Assembly: GCA_002914805.1 (NCBI GenBank)
Contig: JXTB01000112.1
Span: forward strand, 425,870-489,869
Source of the DNA: Parasponia andersonii
Lineage: Eukaryota > Streptophyta > Magnoliopsida > Rosales > Cannabaceae
DNA: 64,000 nt
Reading direction: 5' to 3'
Shown here: one piece after another, positions 25,602 through 38,000 of the stretch
Numbering within the stretch: the first letter of the stretch is position 1
Layout of the letters: each line of letters starts with the position of its first letter
The notes under the pieces: generated by a model
Databases searched by the model: none
What the model was told of the DNA's origin: nothing
What the model saw: only the letters and a program-made list of their open reading frames with translations
Translations under genes and position numbers: made by a program

Positions 25602-28244
25602 TGTCACGACCGAAAATCTAAGACTATAACTTTTAGTAAATTTAAATGAAAAAAATGATAAACAGAAATTTCCAAAATTTTTAGAAAAAATCGAGTACTT
25701 AAAATTTAAGTTTTAGTCCTCAAAAGTAAGTAAATTTTAATATTGGACCAACTCGAGAAATTATAACATTATTTATTAGTTTTAAATTTCCAAGGTATTT
25801 TAAATTTTAAATTTAGAGACATGATAAATAATAAATTTTAGAAACTTTTTATTTAAATCATTAAGTCTAATGAAAGTGTTCAATTTAAAACCATAGGCCC
25901 ATAGTTAAAATAATTTTCATAAAATCATTTCTATGTCTAAGTACTCGATTAAAAATCGAAATCATCTTCATACATCCACTCGTAAATATACTACTAATGG
26001 CTAAATAAATTTGACTTAGAAAAGGGGAAAATGGTACAGAGTACGAACCAACCAATGAAGAGGATTGGAACTGCAAGCATATACCAAACATACTTGCCAA
26101 GCCACACGAATATCTATCACAGAATAATTTGACACCTAAAAGGGGAAGGAAGTTGGGGGTGAGCACGTAAATATTCAGTAGAAAACTCAATTACCTTTTT
26201 GGGAAAAATCTTTTTAGTAATTCTCAATACAACTGCATGGTTAGTAGTTCTGGAAAGCATTTTAATGAATATGGAGCATTCGAAACATATATAGAAAATC
26301 ATGTTCAAACCAAAACCAGATATATATATATCCAGGTTAAAACAGATAGAAAACCATAATAAAACAAGCATAGTGCACATCACATAAATCAACACATCAC
26401 ATGAGTTCTCATCATCTCATTATAACTAGAGCAACTTATACTACATGTATTGAGTGCTCTCTGCCTGACATCTATATCTGAAAACCGGAGGGACACCCAT
26501 GTGTCAACTCCTACCGAACCGGAGGGGCACCAAATGCCTACGCCTACCGAATGGAGATAGTCAAAAATCAAACCCCGTGCGGGTTTACGGGCTCTCACCG
26601 AAGGCGGGTGTACTAGTCCGCCTACTACAACACCGTGGTGTCTAAAACGACTCTCATATATGATCATATGAAACGTGCAATATATAAAGTCTCAAACAAC
26701 TGTGCAGTAGTTTAACATTCTAGACATGCTCTAATTTTTAATTAAAATCCATTTTGTACTTTAAAATCCAAAAGTATAGTCTCTATGGTTTTACCAAATT
26801 CCAAGTATAAAAACTTGTATAAAATCATATTTAAAAATATCTAGAGCAGTCTACAATGTTTCACAAATTCACAGTTCATTAAAATAATTATTCAAATAAT
26901 TCAATTTAATAAAATCACAAAATTTCATTTTTCAGAATAAATTCCAATTTTAATAAAAATAATAGAAAATAAAGGAAATTGAATCTTCTAACTCAAGATT
27001 GTAGCTATGCTGAGCTAACGACGCTAGAAATATCCTCAATTGATCAGTGGGTTGTTCGGACAGCTGTTTTCGAATCTCGTCACGTTCACTTGAAAAGTTG
27101 ACTTTTCAAACGGAGTCTCGGATTGAGAAACAGAGGTCACCACTGAATTTAGAACTCCCAAAAATATTGGTTTAGATATAAAGTTTGTCAAAAATGGGTT
27201 TCAGTACAAAACCCGCCCGTGGCACGCAAAAAGGTGCAATTCACGAGCTATTTTCTCGATTTTCGTATCACTTCGGAAAATAGTAGTATATTATATCAAA
27301 CTTCATGTCCTAACCTCATTGAGTCCAAATTCAAAATCAGAACTCAGTTTCGAGGTCCCGAACATTAAATGGGCTCAAAAATCCAAAAATTATAAAAATA
27401 CAACATTTTGAAAATAATTAAAAAAACACCACATTTTCATTCCGATAATTAATGATCTTCCGATTATCGTTTTAACACTTCAAAATTATGAGATTTCATG
27501 TTTCAAACTCCTCTATCACGTAGTATAATTTTCTCGGGAAAAATAACTCAATTCTGAAATAATTACGAAAATACCACAAAAATTAAATATTAAAATATTG
27601 CTACAGTAGTCAACTTCTCACCGGAGCCGAGTTGGAGGCTGAAAGTAGTCGGAAATGAAGGCTGGAGTCAAGAAGAATCCAATGGTGGTGGTGGTGCGGT
27701 GATCGGACGTCGGACGGCGGAACGATGGCCGATTTTCCGATTCGGTGGCGCGAACTTCGGGCTGCGATTTCTCCGGCGAGAGGCGGCAGAACCCGGCACT
27801 GGTTCGTCGGCGTCTTCTGGTCACAGCGGGTAGGTGTCTGGCACGACGGCGGCCAGTGGAGGCTTGGGTGAACAGTAACTGTAGGTGGGTGTTTGGGGGC
27901 TTCCGTGGAGAAGAAGAAGAAATGAGGGTTTTTATGCAATTTTCAAAAACTGTAACAATGGGACACGTGGCACAATCTGATTCGACCAAAAAATAAGTTT
28001 CTGAAATTCTATTTTGGCCACAATTTAAAAAAGATTCTTCACTTTAGTCCCTCCTTAATTACACATTTATCCCTAGTTTGAAATTTCTTTTTCAGTTTTG
28101 CCCCAAATGTACCTAGATTTTATTTTGTCTAGATTGAACACCAAATTTATTTCAAATTCTTAATTAATCCGAAAATACAAAATTACCAAATTGTCCTTAA
28201 TTCCAAAATTACTTAATTACCCTTACAAAATTTGGGATTTTACA
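25602..28244 (-). mobile_element. Solo LTR of the chromovirus family, reverse orientation
   Basis: Read on the minus strand it starts TGTAAAATCCCAAATTTTG and ends TTCGGTCGTGACA. In between it shares the family landmarks: CACGTG near the start, a GC-rich block, CGGTAGGCGTAGGCA, GCCCCTCC, CACATGGGTGTCC, TGTCAGGCA and a TA tract. It is about 2.64 kb. The flanks are TTATG (25597-25601) and TTATA (28245-28249), a 5-bp target duplication with one mismatch. There is no internal region, so it is a solo LTR. Open frames at 27610-27989 belong to the GC-rich LTR block and are not genes. Confidence 0.88.
27964..27969. promoter_or_regulatory. G-box (CACGTG) in solo LTR
   Basis: GACACGTGGC lies 275 bp from the LTR start on the minus strand, roughly the same promoter position as in the sister LTRs. 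Confidence 0.45.
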
Positions 28245-30192
28245 TTATAATTCAATGGCTAAGAAGAAAAATACCTATAGATAGGTTAAAAAAATATATA
28301 AGGAATCTAATATATATATATATATATATATATATTCTTTGAAAAAATAAATGCATATTTCCTTTAAAAAAAAAAAGAAAAAAATAACAACAATACCCTC
28401 GCTTATACATCAAAAAGAACAATAAACTCACTTTGAGTAGGTTTTAAAAAGAAATACAATTTTTTGTGGTACCACGAAAGGATGCAACCCTTCAATTGAA
28501 ATGATACAATGAAAAGATATAACAGCCGCATGTTCATTTGAAAGGGTGGTGACACAGTGATTGTGGAAAGGCGTAATAAAGTCTATAAACAGACCTTTTA
28601 ATTTTTTGAGAAAATCTATACACAGACTTAAGAGCATGGACATCTTTAGACACATATCATCCAAAAACCATGCAGAATTTAATTTTCAGGAATTACCAAA
28701 GGATCCAATTTTGTTTACACATCATCAATCCCAAACACATGTAAAGTTTTTTTTTTGTTTTTTGTTTTTTTTTTTAAAAAACCATTTTAACAAAAAAGAA
28801 AAACCTTTTTAACACTTGGATACATCATATATGTGGTGTGGCTGGTGAGCCTTTTTTTTTTTTTTTTTCTGAAAGGATGCCAGCTGATATACGTGCTTTT
28901 GGATCTGCTAATTAATAAAAATGATCCGTGTATATTCATTGTGTTCCTATGTTAATCAATTTTGGTTTATTATTTTTTTATTGCATTCTTTTATTATTTT
29001 AATACTAAATTTTAACACCTGATATTATCTTCTCTATTACTTATGAATAAATTAATAATATTACACCGTCTAATCCAGGCATCCAATGGGTTTTTTTTTT
29101 TAAAAAAAAAAAAAACTCAAAACTCTGCACAAGTACAAGTAAACTAACACCAATGATTTGTATAAGGGTGTATTATAAATTATTGTTATTTTCCAATTGA
29201 ATTAGCAAACTCAACTAGCATGTCCAATTCAATTGATTAAAAAAAAAAAGAAAAAAGAAAGAAAATAAAATTAGTGTTAACATCTTTATTTGATAGTTAC
29301 TAACTACTAACCTAACTCAGATTCGATGATTTCGATCCCTCCCTCTCAAACATTCCGAAGAATCCTAGCCTCAATTGGTATTTATAATTAATAATTTAGA
29401 TTTTACTTCTTTTTATGTAATTTTTAAAATATTTTCAAAGTTAAGAAACAAAATTCAATAGATAATAAATCTCTTGAAAAGATAATAATATCATATTTGG
29501 CGGGTCATGTACTTTTGTGTCTTGATGGAACATGTGATGCAGTTCTTTTATATATGTATATATATATATATATATATTTTACAGGTACATTTCTTACATT
29601 TTGTTTTTGAAGAATACTAACAAAAATTTATTTATTTATTTGAAGGAATGACAATCCCTTATCAATCTCTTTGTCACACACTCTATTTATTCTTCGTTGA
29701 CAAGTATCTTTTCTTCTTTTCAAACAGTTAAAATAAATGACTTGCCACTTAATTGTTTTATTTGGAAAATTTGAAAATGACACATGTCAATATACGAAGA
29801 GGAGTCTAATAAAAAGCTGATATAGATACAGAGATCGCTGTTAGTATTTCTTTTCTCACGTACTTATTGCTTGTTTGCTTGTTGTCCTACTAAGAAGGCT
29901 TTTTTTTTTTTAAGGTAGCATGCATGCATTTGGTGGAAGTGGGATTTGTCATAATAATTTCTAGTTTTGAAGATCAAAATTAAAAAATGATAAACGTTTA
30001 AGAATATCTAAATATTTTTGGTCGAGGATCCTTTTCACAATTTTTCTAAGGGAAAATCCTGAACAACTTGTGTAGGGATTTTTTTTTATTATATATTATA
30101 TATAAAGTAAAATTCCCTTTGTATATGCAGTCGTGTGCAATTATTCAAATTTTACAGTGTATTATATGCAAATTGAGCATATCTAAGGCATA

Positions 30193-30398
30193 GAATTGGA
30201 CTTTTATTTTGACCAAATGAGTTGACTCAAGTAATAAGAGCACCCACTATTTAAAATTTTGGTTTTAGATTCGAATCACACTAGGAGTAGGCGTGAAAAT
30301 TTATTATTCTTAATCGGGTCGAATGAGGATTGGATTTCTTTTAATTTGTAATAAGTGGAGATTATTAGTTAAACTCTACTTAAAAAAAAAAAAAAAAA
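30193..30398 (+). mobile_element. SINE with target-site duplication
   Basis: The head contains an RNA polymerase III B-box-like GATTCGAATC and a tRNA-like stretch AAGTAATAAGAGCACCCACT. The tail ends AAACTCTACTTAAAAA with an A run. Flanking 16-bp direct repeats are GCATATCTAAGGCATA (30177-30192) and GCATATATGAGGCATA (30399-30414), with three mismatches. Copy 1 of the surrounding duplication has the matching site near 24612 with no insertion. The 3' half matches the SINE at 39575-39726. Confidence 0.85.
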
Positions 30399-30581
30399 GC
30401 ATATATGAGGCATATCAACATTAATCGTCGTGTTTACTGAGGAAAAAGGAAAATTAATCATCGTGTTTTTTGGTGGCACATAATTTGGCTTGGCTTGCTC
30501 TGGTAAGAAGTTGATTTGTTTATAGCATACACACCCATTAATAGTCCTTTTGTAGAAAAGATTTTTTAATTTTATTTAACA

Positions 30582-30609
30582 TCTCTCTCTCTCTCTCTCT
30601 CTCTCTCTT
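30582..30609. repeat. (CT)n microsatellite
   Basis: About 28 bp of CT repeat within copy 2 of the duplicated intergenic DNA. Copy 1 has no CT run at the matching place. Confidence 0.9.
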
Positions 30610-30810
30610 CAAAAAAGAACATTAATTACTCGTGTTTTTATTTGGATGCTATTTACATTATTAACATGTTGGAATATTTTATGGATTTTTATTTTAATTT
30701 AAGAAAAATACGAGTGTTTGATACGTGGAAAATACCAATAGGTTTCTATTTGGTTTGAACCAATATCAATGAAAATGTGATTCCAGTGTCTATAAGACAC
30801 AACCCATTTG

Positions 30811-32049
30811 GAACAGGTATAATGAGAGGATATACCTTTATATGAAAGGATGGCACCTATTCAAGTATACTGTACAAAGAAAATCTTTAGGACGTACTGT
30901 TCGTTTGAATGGGCGCTGTGAAATAACACAAGGATAGTGATGAAGTGTAATTTAGCATGGTCATTTCAGATTAGCTAGGATGGACAATTTGTGTAATTAT
31001 GTTGTATGTTTGTCAATATAATTTTAATATGACACAATTATATTCCTAAATACGAATACGATATATTTATTAAATATGTCAAAAATTTGATCAAGAACAC
31101 AAAATAATTATTAAACATGTCAAGTGAATACAGTAATTGTTGGAAATAAAATCCGCTCAGCTCGTCTTATATGGGCCCTGCAAAATGAATTTATATTTTT
31201 ATATTTTTATGGGTCCTCAATTTATAAGAAAATAAGTATTTATTATTTATAATTATCAGGTATTTATGTTTCAAATAAGCAATTATTTAGTAAATATCTT
31301 ATTTTGACTAAGTTACCTAAAGATAATTATTATTAGTTATCTAATTATTAGAGTTTCTTATTTATTAAACATCTTTTATTTGTATATAAATATATAATCT
31401 TCTTCTTCCATCTATATATAATCTATTCTACTTTCTCTACAAATTCTCTACACAACCTCTAATAAAATCTCTATTTTTTTGTTCTTTTGCAGGAAATCAG
31501 AAATATATTAGAATTTGATCCATGCAAAAGTATATAAATAGCTCTTATAAGCACAACCCAAAAAATTAACTAACCTATTTTTCCTAAATGCAGGATTACA
31601 AACGAACGTATACCAAATACAAATTCCATCGTAAACCTATTATAAATCTTAGGTTTACAGAAATCTTTTTAATAAATATATTGTATAACACTAACACGAT
31701 ATTGGCAGGCCTAATACGAATAATTTAAAATATGTAACCTGTCTTTCGCTCGAAAATTGACACGCAACACTTGTTTATGAATCAACTATCACATTAATAA
31801 GTCAAAGTTTCTTATTTTATTCGCCAAAGAAGATATTTCAAATGAGATATCAAAGTAATTGACAGCAACAGGGAGAGACAAAGGGAGAGACAAACTAGCC
31901 ATAAAAAAACTCAACATTTATGAGGGGCATATTCTAAGCTATGTTAGTAAATTCATATTTTAAAGTGAAGTTCTTTTTTATTGATCTTTCATTGTTTGAC
32001 CTTTTTTTTCCCTAATGAGAAAAGTTTTTTTTTTTAATTTTTTTTATTT
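30811..32049. other. AT-rich intergenic DNA
   Basis: No coding region is supported. The stretch near 31140-31720 is mixed sequence with short pyrimidine tracts that may be a decayed LTR remnant, but no partner copy was found here. Confidence 0.4.
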
Positions 32050-32583
32050 GGATAATAAAAAAAATATCCTCTGAATTTTGATGAAATGCTCAATATATTT
32101 CTTCAATTTTCGTAAATTATAAAAACATCTATTTTAATTAGCAAATTAATATAAATTTCACCTTTATAGCTTATTAGGTCAAAATTAACAAATAATATGT
32201 TAAAATTACTTTCTTTCTAAATTTGTAATAAAACAATTATTACTTAAAGAACAATAAATAATGTTAAGTGAAGAAAAAAATAGCGGTGGATGAAAGAGAA
32301 AAATGACTAAGAATAAGAAGATTTGGTGGAAAAAAGTCTTTGTATAATTTTTTTCAAAGAAATTTTTTTATTTTTTTTAGCTATTTAATTGTATTTAGGT
32401 AATAGTATTTTGGTCATTTAAAAAAATTGTTTATTACCAGTTTAGAGAGAGAGTAATTTTGACATTTAAGAGTGAAATTTGTATTAATTTGCTAATCATA
32501 GGGGATATTTTTGTAATTTATAAAATCTGAAGAGATATATTGAGTATTTCATCAAAATTCAGAGGATATTTTTGTTATTATCC
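32050..32583. mobile_element. Foldback MITE with about 112-bp terminal inverted repeats
   Basis: The left arm 32050-32162 and the reverse complement of 32471-32583 are about 85% identical by eye. Both contain GGATAATAA, AAATATCCTCTGAATTTTGA, TGAAAT-CTCAATATAT, TAGCAAATTAATA and AAATTTCAC. The interior is about 300 bp with no coding capacity. The flanks are T-rich, so the target duplication cannot be defined. Confidence 0.9.
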
Positions 32584-33400
32584 CTATTTTATTCTTGTAA
32601 TAAAAAGTTGTTACAATATTTAAACATAAATGTTATTTTTCATCGATATAATAAACAAAATCAATTACCTTCAAAAACAAAAACAAAATCAGTTACTGAT
32701 TTGATCATTTTTTTTTTCATGTCTAGATAAACTAACCATAAGGCAAAATATAAAATGAATTGGAAGAGCTGAGGACTGGGGAGGGAGTTTATTTCAAAAA
32801 ATCTTTTTTCCAGTTTATTGGCTTGACATGTAGACATTTTATACTTGAATCAGTCCATATCAGTAATTTACAAATTCCATTTCTTCTTAAATATATTATC
32901 ACTGATCACAAGATTCACAACATAATATTGGTATAAAAGGGAGATGGATTTCGTTTATCAATATGTGGCTATCCCAAATATTGTCAATTATTTATAACTA
33001 TTCAAGTAATAGACTCATATGCATAATAATTTTATTGTTTTTTTTTATAAGACCTTATTAGATAATTAAGTGTCTTTTGAGTTATTCTATGAGAATTTAT
33101 CTACATTCACTGAATTGGGTAGTATATTTATTTCTTAGTAGCCTATTCATGAAATATCTTTGTACAATAATAAAAAAACTAAAAGCCTACACGCCTTTTT
33201 CCCTTGGCCGTGGGCCGTGGGCGACTACATTATTTTGTGTCATTCTTTGTTTAATTCTTTATTTCCAATACTTATACCTTAGAAGAAGAAGGAAAAAAAA
33301 AAAAAAAAAGGGTGTTCACGATACGATATAATCAGAGAATCGATCAAGTTACTACGAATAGTCAAGGTCTCTCTCTGGTTCAGATTTAAGAAGGAAAAAA
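32584..33400. other. Intergenic DNA left of the copia element
   Basis: AT-rich DNA. A short GGCCGTGGGCCGTGGGC direct repeat lies at about 33207-33223. No gene is supported. Confidence 0.4.
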
Positions 33401-33660
33401 AAAAAAGGTTTTCTACACGATTTTCATGGGTCCAGACTATTAATGAGTAAGCTAGAATTAGTGAGATTAGTTTAAGCTATTATAACGGTCTTGTCTACTG
33501 TAAGATTGTGAGAGGTTTCAATTATAATGTGAGAGGTTTGTGTTATAACTTTGTTATATGTAAACAGAGCTTAAGTACTATTTTACTCAGTATAATTGCT
33601 TACTGAGAATTCAGTTTACAATCTCATTCATAGAAATCAGTCTCCCTTTTGTGATTTTCA
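33401..33660 (+). mobile_element. Probable 3' part of a copia 5' LTR
   Basis: The sequence immediately before the primer-binding site ends TTTTCA, consistent with an LTR ending in CA. The left LTR boundary cannot be set because there is no second LTR to compare; 33401 is only a nominal start. Confidence 0.4.
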
Positions 33661-33663
33661 ACG

Positions 33664-33674
33664 TGGTATCAGAG
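33664..33674 (+). other. Primer-binding site of the copia element (initiator tRNA-Met)
   Basis: TGGTATCAGAG, the usual complement of the initiator Met-tRNA 3' end in plant LTR elements, lies a few bases after the LTR-like end and just before the gag start. Confidence 0.75.
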
Positions 33675-33709
33675 TGTTAACGATTACTATAACTATTTCT
33701 TCAACCTCC

Positions 33710-36695
33710 ATGGCAGATTTCTCAGCTTTTTCTTCTTATTCGGCTTCGGCGAGCTTTGTTCCAGTCACTTTTACTCATTCTATCTCTCGATACCTCCAAT
33801 TTCTTGCTATGGCGTCAACAGGTTAATGCTGCTATCAACGGGTACAAGCTTCAACGCTTTGTTTCGTCCACTGCTCAGTCCCCAGCTCCATTTCTCACTA
33901 TTGCCGATGAAGTCGTCGGAAAGTTCAGTCAAGAATATTTGAATCGGGAGCAGTAAGATCAGCTTTTGCTTTCATAACTTCTTTCTTCAATGTCCAAAGG
34001 CATACTCACTAGGATGTTGGGTTGTAAAACTTACTTCTTCACAAGTTTGGGAAGCTTTTCAGGCCTCTCAAAGCGAAGCCAAAATTTCTCAATTTAAGAC
34101 TTAAACTTCAGAATTTGAAGAAAGATTATCTTTTCCTAATTGAATATCTCTTGAAAATTAAACGCACTGTCGATCTATTGCCATCTGTTGTGTGTGTTGT
34201 CTCCTCTGATGATCACTTGGAAGCCATTTTTATTTCCTTGTAGCAGAGATTGAGTCCTTATTGGTAGCTCATGAGGCTCGTGTTAGAAAAATAAGAAAGG
34301 TCTTGATTCTGATCCAAATTCAGCAAATCTTGCTCATGCTAATTCCAAGAAAAGATTCAATAATAGTGTTTTTCCAGCTCAGAATCAACCGTATAAGCCA
34401 TCATTCCCTCCAAATTTAGGTCGTGGAATGGTCAAAGAGGATAAAATTCTGGTAGGGGATGTGGCCATGGAAACTATGACACTGGTAATCGTCCACAGTG
34501 TCAACTCTGTGCAAGGTAGGACATTTTGACTCTTCTTTTCAGAGTCCATTCTCTGGTCACAGTTCTATTCCTAATTCTGGTTTCAATCCTGGAGCTCAAC
34601 TTCAAGCTTAAATGACACAAATGGCCCTTTATACAAACTCCAGACACAACCCAAGATTCAAGTTGGTATCCTGATTCTGGTGCTACAAATCATGTAACAC
34701 CTGATGCTAATAATCTCATGATTCGTAGTGAGTATACTGGACCTAAGCAAATCCACGTTGGTAATGGTGGAGGTCTATTTATTCAACACATTGCTCATTC
34801 TCAGTTTTATTCTCCTTTTCAATCCAAATTACTAGAAACAACGAGTTTTCTTTGAATTTCACCTTGCTTTTATGTTTTGTCAAGGATCAGGCTACCAAGG
34901 CAGTTTTACTTGAGGGACAACTTAAGAATAGATTGTATGCATTTGATCACTGCCTACCTCAGCTCAAGCATGTTACCCGTTTTTTCCATAGTTCGATATT
35001 GCCTTCTAGTTTTAATACTCATTCTAATAATCATGTAAATACTCTTTGTATGAGCTCTAAGCAAAGTTCTAAACATGTACTTGATCTTTGGCATAGCAGA
35101 TTGGGATATCCATCTGCACAAACTATTCACAATGTACTCTCTCACTCATTGTAATATTTCTCATAGTAATAAAGTGCATTCTTTTTGCAAATCTTGGTAT
35201 TTAGGAAAGATACATAAGTTTCCTTTTTCTCTTTCTACTACTGTATAAAATTAGCTACTACAATTGATTCACTCAAATTTATGGGGTCCAGCCCCTATTA
35301 CTTCTACTAATGACTATAGATATTTTATAAGGTTTGTTGAAGCCTATTCTAGGTATACCTGGATTTACCTACTTAGATAAAAGTCAGATGTCTACCAAAT
35401 CTTTTTAAATTTCAAGTCTCAAGTTGAGCTACAGTTTGACTGTCCTGTTAAAGCTTTGCAATCAGACTTGGACGGAGGGGAGAATACAGAACTCTTACTG
35501 ATTTTTTTTAAGCAAGAATAGGTATTATTGTCCTACTACATATGAACAAAATGGTGTAACTGAGTATAAACATAGGCACATTGTTGAGAATGAGCTGACT
35601 CTCCTAGCCTAAGCTTTACGTTCATTGAAATTATGGGATGAAGCTTTTCGCACTTCGGTTTATCTTGTTAACTGGCTGCCAACTTCAGTTTTTAAATAGA
35701 AGACTACAATTGAAGTCTTAACCAAAACCAAACTAGATTACTCTTTCCTTAGAATTTTTGGATGCACTTGCTATCCTAATATTATATCATATAATAAACA
35801 GAAGCTAGAATACAGATCATCTGAGTGTACATTTATGGGGTACAACCTCAATCATAAGGGCTATAAGTTCTTGGATAGCAAAGGTAGATTGTATATTTCA
35901 AGAGATGTCATCTTTGCTGAGCTCAATTTTCCTTTTTCAAAAATAACTCCTGTCAATTCCACTCCTATTTCACACTCTCCTGTTACTTCTGCTAATCCAC
36001 TCATATGCAGTCAAGCTGTTTAGAAGAATTTTCTGCAATAAGGAGTAGTGATCATGTTATTGAAGTAGCAGTACCAGCCAAACCAGTAGAACTATCTTCT
36101 TCTCAAGCATAACCAACAAACCTAGCTGCTGGTACAGCTATTACTTCTACAAATCCAGCACCACTAGTCAATATACATCGTATGATTACTCGTGCTAAAG
36201 TTGGTATTTCCACACCTAAAGTGCATCTTACCTCTAGTGAACCTCAAACTGTTGAAGATGTTATTAAGCAACCTCATTGGAAGGCTGCCACGACTGAAGA
36301 ATTTCTTGCACTCATGAGAAATTCCACTGGGCCTTTGGTCCTATTATCTCCAAATGGAAAAGGTACTCCAAATAGAAGAGCTATTGGATATAAATGGGTT
36401 TTCAAAGCTAAAGGGAATCCAGATGGCAGTATTCAGAGGTATGAAGCAAGGTACTAGACTTCTTGCAATAAGCAAGTTTTGATTACACAGAGATGTTCAG
36501 TCCTGTTGTGAAGCTAACAACTATTCGAATTGTCTTAACTATTACTTTATCTCGTGACTGGTATGTGCGGCAATTGGATGTTAATAATATTTTTCTCAAT
36601 GGTGATCTTCAAGAAGATGTGTACGTGGAACAACCTACTCGATTTGTTGTTGAAAACATTGCTCGCTTGGTGTGCAAGCTGCATAAGGCATTAGG
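33710..36695 (+). pseudogene. Truncated Ty1/copia gag-pol
   Basis: A decayed polyprotein is readable across several frames in copia order. The GAG domain starts at 33710 (MADFSAF, then NFLLWRQQVNAAINGY). A damaged zinc knuckle (CQLCAR) lies near 34500. Protease WYPDSGATNHVTPD lies near 34664. The GAG-pre-integrase segment DLWHSRLGYPSAQTIHNVL lies near 35080. Integrase fragments follow (about 35260-35700), then the N-terminal half of reverse transcriptase ([75 protein letters not shown]). Reading stops after KAL at about 36692, before the catalytic YVDD box. RNase H and the 3' LTR are missing. Many stops and frameshifts make it inactive. Confidence 0.9.
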
Positions 36696-37139
36696 AATGT
36701 GCATCGGTTCGAAACCAACCATTTTAGGGGAAATTCCAACCGATTGGTTCTTGAAAATTTCACAAAAATCAGTCTCATTTGGTGCTAAAATTCAATCCAA
36801 TCTAATCCAATTTACGTCAGTTTAGATTGTGGTTAAATCTCAATCAATTTGGGCTTTGGTCCATTTTTGGACTTTTTGAACATTTAATAATCAATTGCAA
36901 CTTCCAATTAATAACAAGGCCTTTTGGGCTTCTTTAATGCTGCTCATTTAGCTTAACAAGATATAAATCTATATATTTAACAAAAACAAATTTAAGATAA
37001 TAAAATAAATAGGATGCCAGCACTTATAAAACAGACAATAGTACTAATATGCTAATAGCTTAAGACTTTGGAGTACAGACTAATAAAAAACACAACAAAC
37101 CCAAATAACATAAAATCCATGATAAGTGTGACTTCTAAA
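36696..37139. other. Possible left end of a FAR1-containing element
   Basis: Immediately after the copia break the sequence reads TGTGCATCGGTTCGAAACC, resembling repetitive GTGCATNCGGTT-type ends of plant DNA elements. The right side at about 38941-38955, read on the minus strand, gives GCGCATGCGGAGTCGGTTTG. This supports, weakly, an element spanning about 36696-38955. Confidence 0.3.
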
Positions 37140-37528
37140 CCTCCTCTTCACATATGACTGCATTATTCTGTACCTTCTAAAATATCTTATTTTGCTTGGA
37201 CTACTAAGTTTGTGGCTATGTTCAAGTACAACAGAACAAACTTTCCACTTTCCATCAGAGAGTGTCGCAGCCCTAAGTCTAGCCTTGCAATCCATTTTTG
37301 TCACTGGGTGAGATTTAAAGGCATTCTGAGACTTAGATTTTTGGTTTCCCAAACGTGAGCACACAATTGTTATGTATTTCAACTACCAATTGTTTTCTGT
37401 CTTGGAGGTCCTTCTACAAACTCCAAAACCTATTTTCTTTCCATAAATCCTATGGTATTCTATCAATTCATCAACTGAAGAAAAAATCATTCCAACCATA
37501 GGTTCTTCTACTTCCTCTTCCTTGTTGA
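37140..37528 (-). pseudogene. FAR1/FHY3-type DNA-binding domain, broken by a stop
   Basis: The minus-strand frame reads EEEVEEPMVGMIFSSVDEL, then YHRIYGKKIGFGVCRRTSK, then a TAG at 37383-37385, then LKYITIVCSRLGNQKSKSQ, TKMDCKARLRAATLSDGKWK and VLEHSHKLSSPSK. This is the FAR1 N-terminal zinc-binding domain (C, C, H, H pattern) found in FAR1-related factors and in related Mutator-like transposases. No transposase core or SWIM domain follows, so it is a truncated derelict. A TAG acceptor sits at 37529-37531. Confidence 0.8.
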
Positions 37529-37875
37529 CTATTTTATTTGTTTATGTAATATCATTTGCGTAGTTCAAAGAGCACACAACCTCTTCAAATAGGCCCCCCC
37601 CCCCAAAAAAAAGGACCAAAACAAAAAAACTAATAAGACAAAAAAAATCATTGAACAATAACATAATACATAGAAATGCAATGAACCGTACTTGCAACAA
37701 CCAATAAAAACAAACCACAAAAAAGAAAAAATCCATCGAATAATAACATAAAGTACAATCTTTATAGTATTGTATTAGATTAGACATAGAAAAAAATAAT
37801 AAAGAATCACTATGATCGTTGACTGTAGAATGAATACATCCAATTTTTTTTTAGAGATGATTTTTTTGTGCGTAC

Positions 37876-38000
37876 CTAAGATTGAGGTGAATATAGAAGA
37901 GATTATACGAACTCAACTCCGATTAAACAACCACTAAAGAGATTGCTGATTGTTGAATTGGGTTTGTTGAACAATGGTGGCAGAGTGATTCCTTTTACGC
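37876..38000 (-). other. Possible 5' exon of the FAR1-like gene remnant
   Basis: The minus strand reads pyrimidine-rich leader-like sequence ending CTTAG|GTACGC, a good donor, about 350 bp upstream of the acceptor used by the FAR1-like exon. Only the donor end is supported; the upstream limit is nominal. Confidence 0.3.

Larger units (their letters stand above)
28680..30810. repeat. Ancient intergenic duplication, copy 2
   Basis: Colinear with 23440-25410. Anchors include CATCATCAATCCCAAA near 28722, GTGTATATTCATTGTG near 28928, TTATTTTCCAATTGAATTAGC near 29185, AGGGAAAATCCTGAACAACTT near 30050, GTTTTTTGGTGGCA near 30455, ACCAATAGGT near 30733 and GACACAAC near 30797. It is longer than copy 1, mainly because of extra sequence at about 29500-30030 and a SINE at 30193-30398. 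Confidence 0.75.

Noticed and set aside
27610-27996. Three overlapping frames of 83-123 codons on both strands
   Set aside because: They are in the GC-rich block of the solo LTR; no frame is conserved among the LTR copies.
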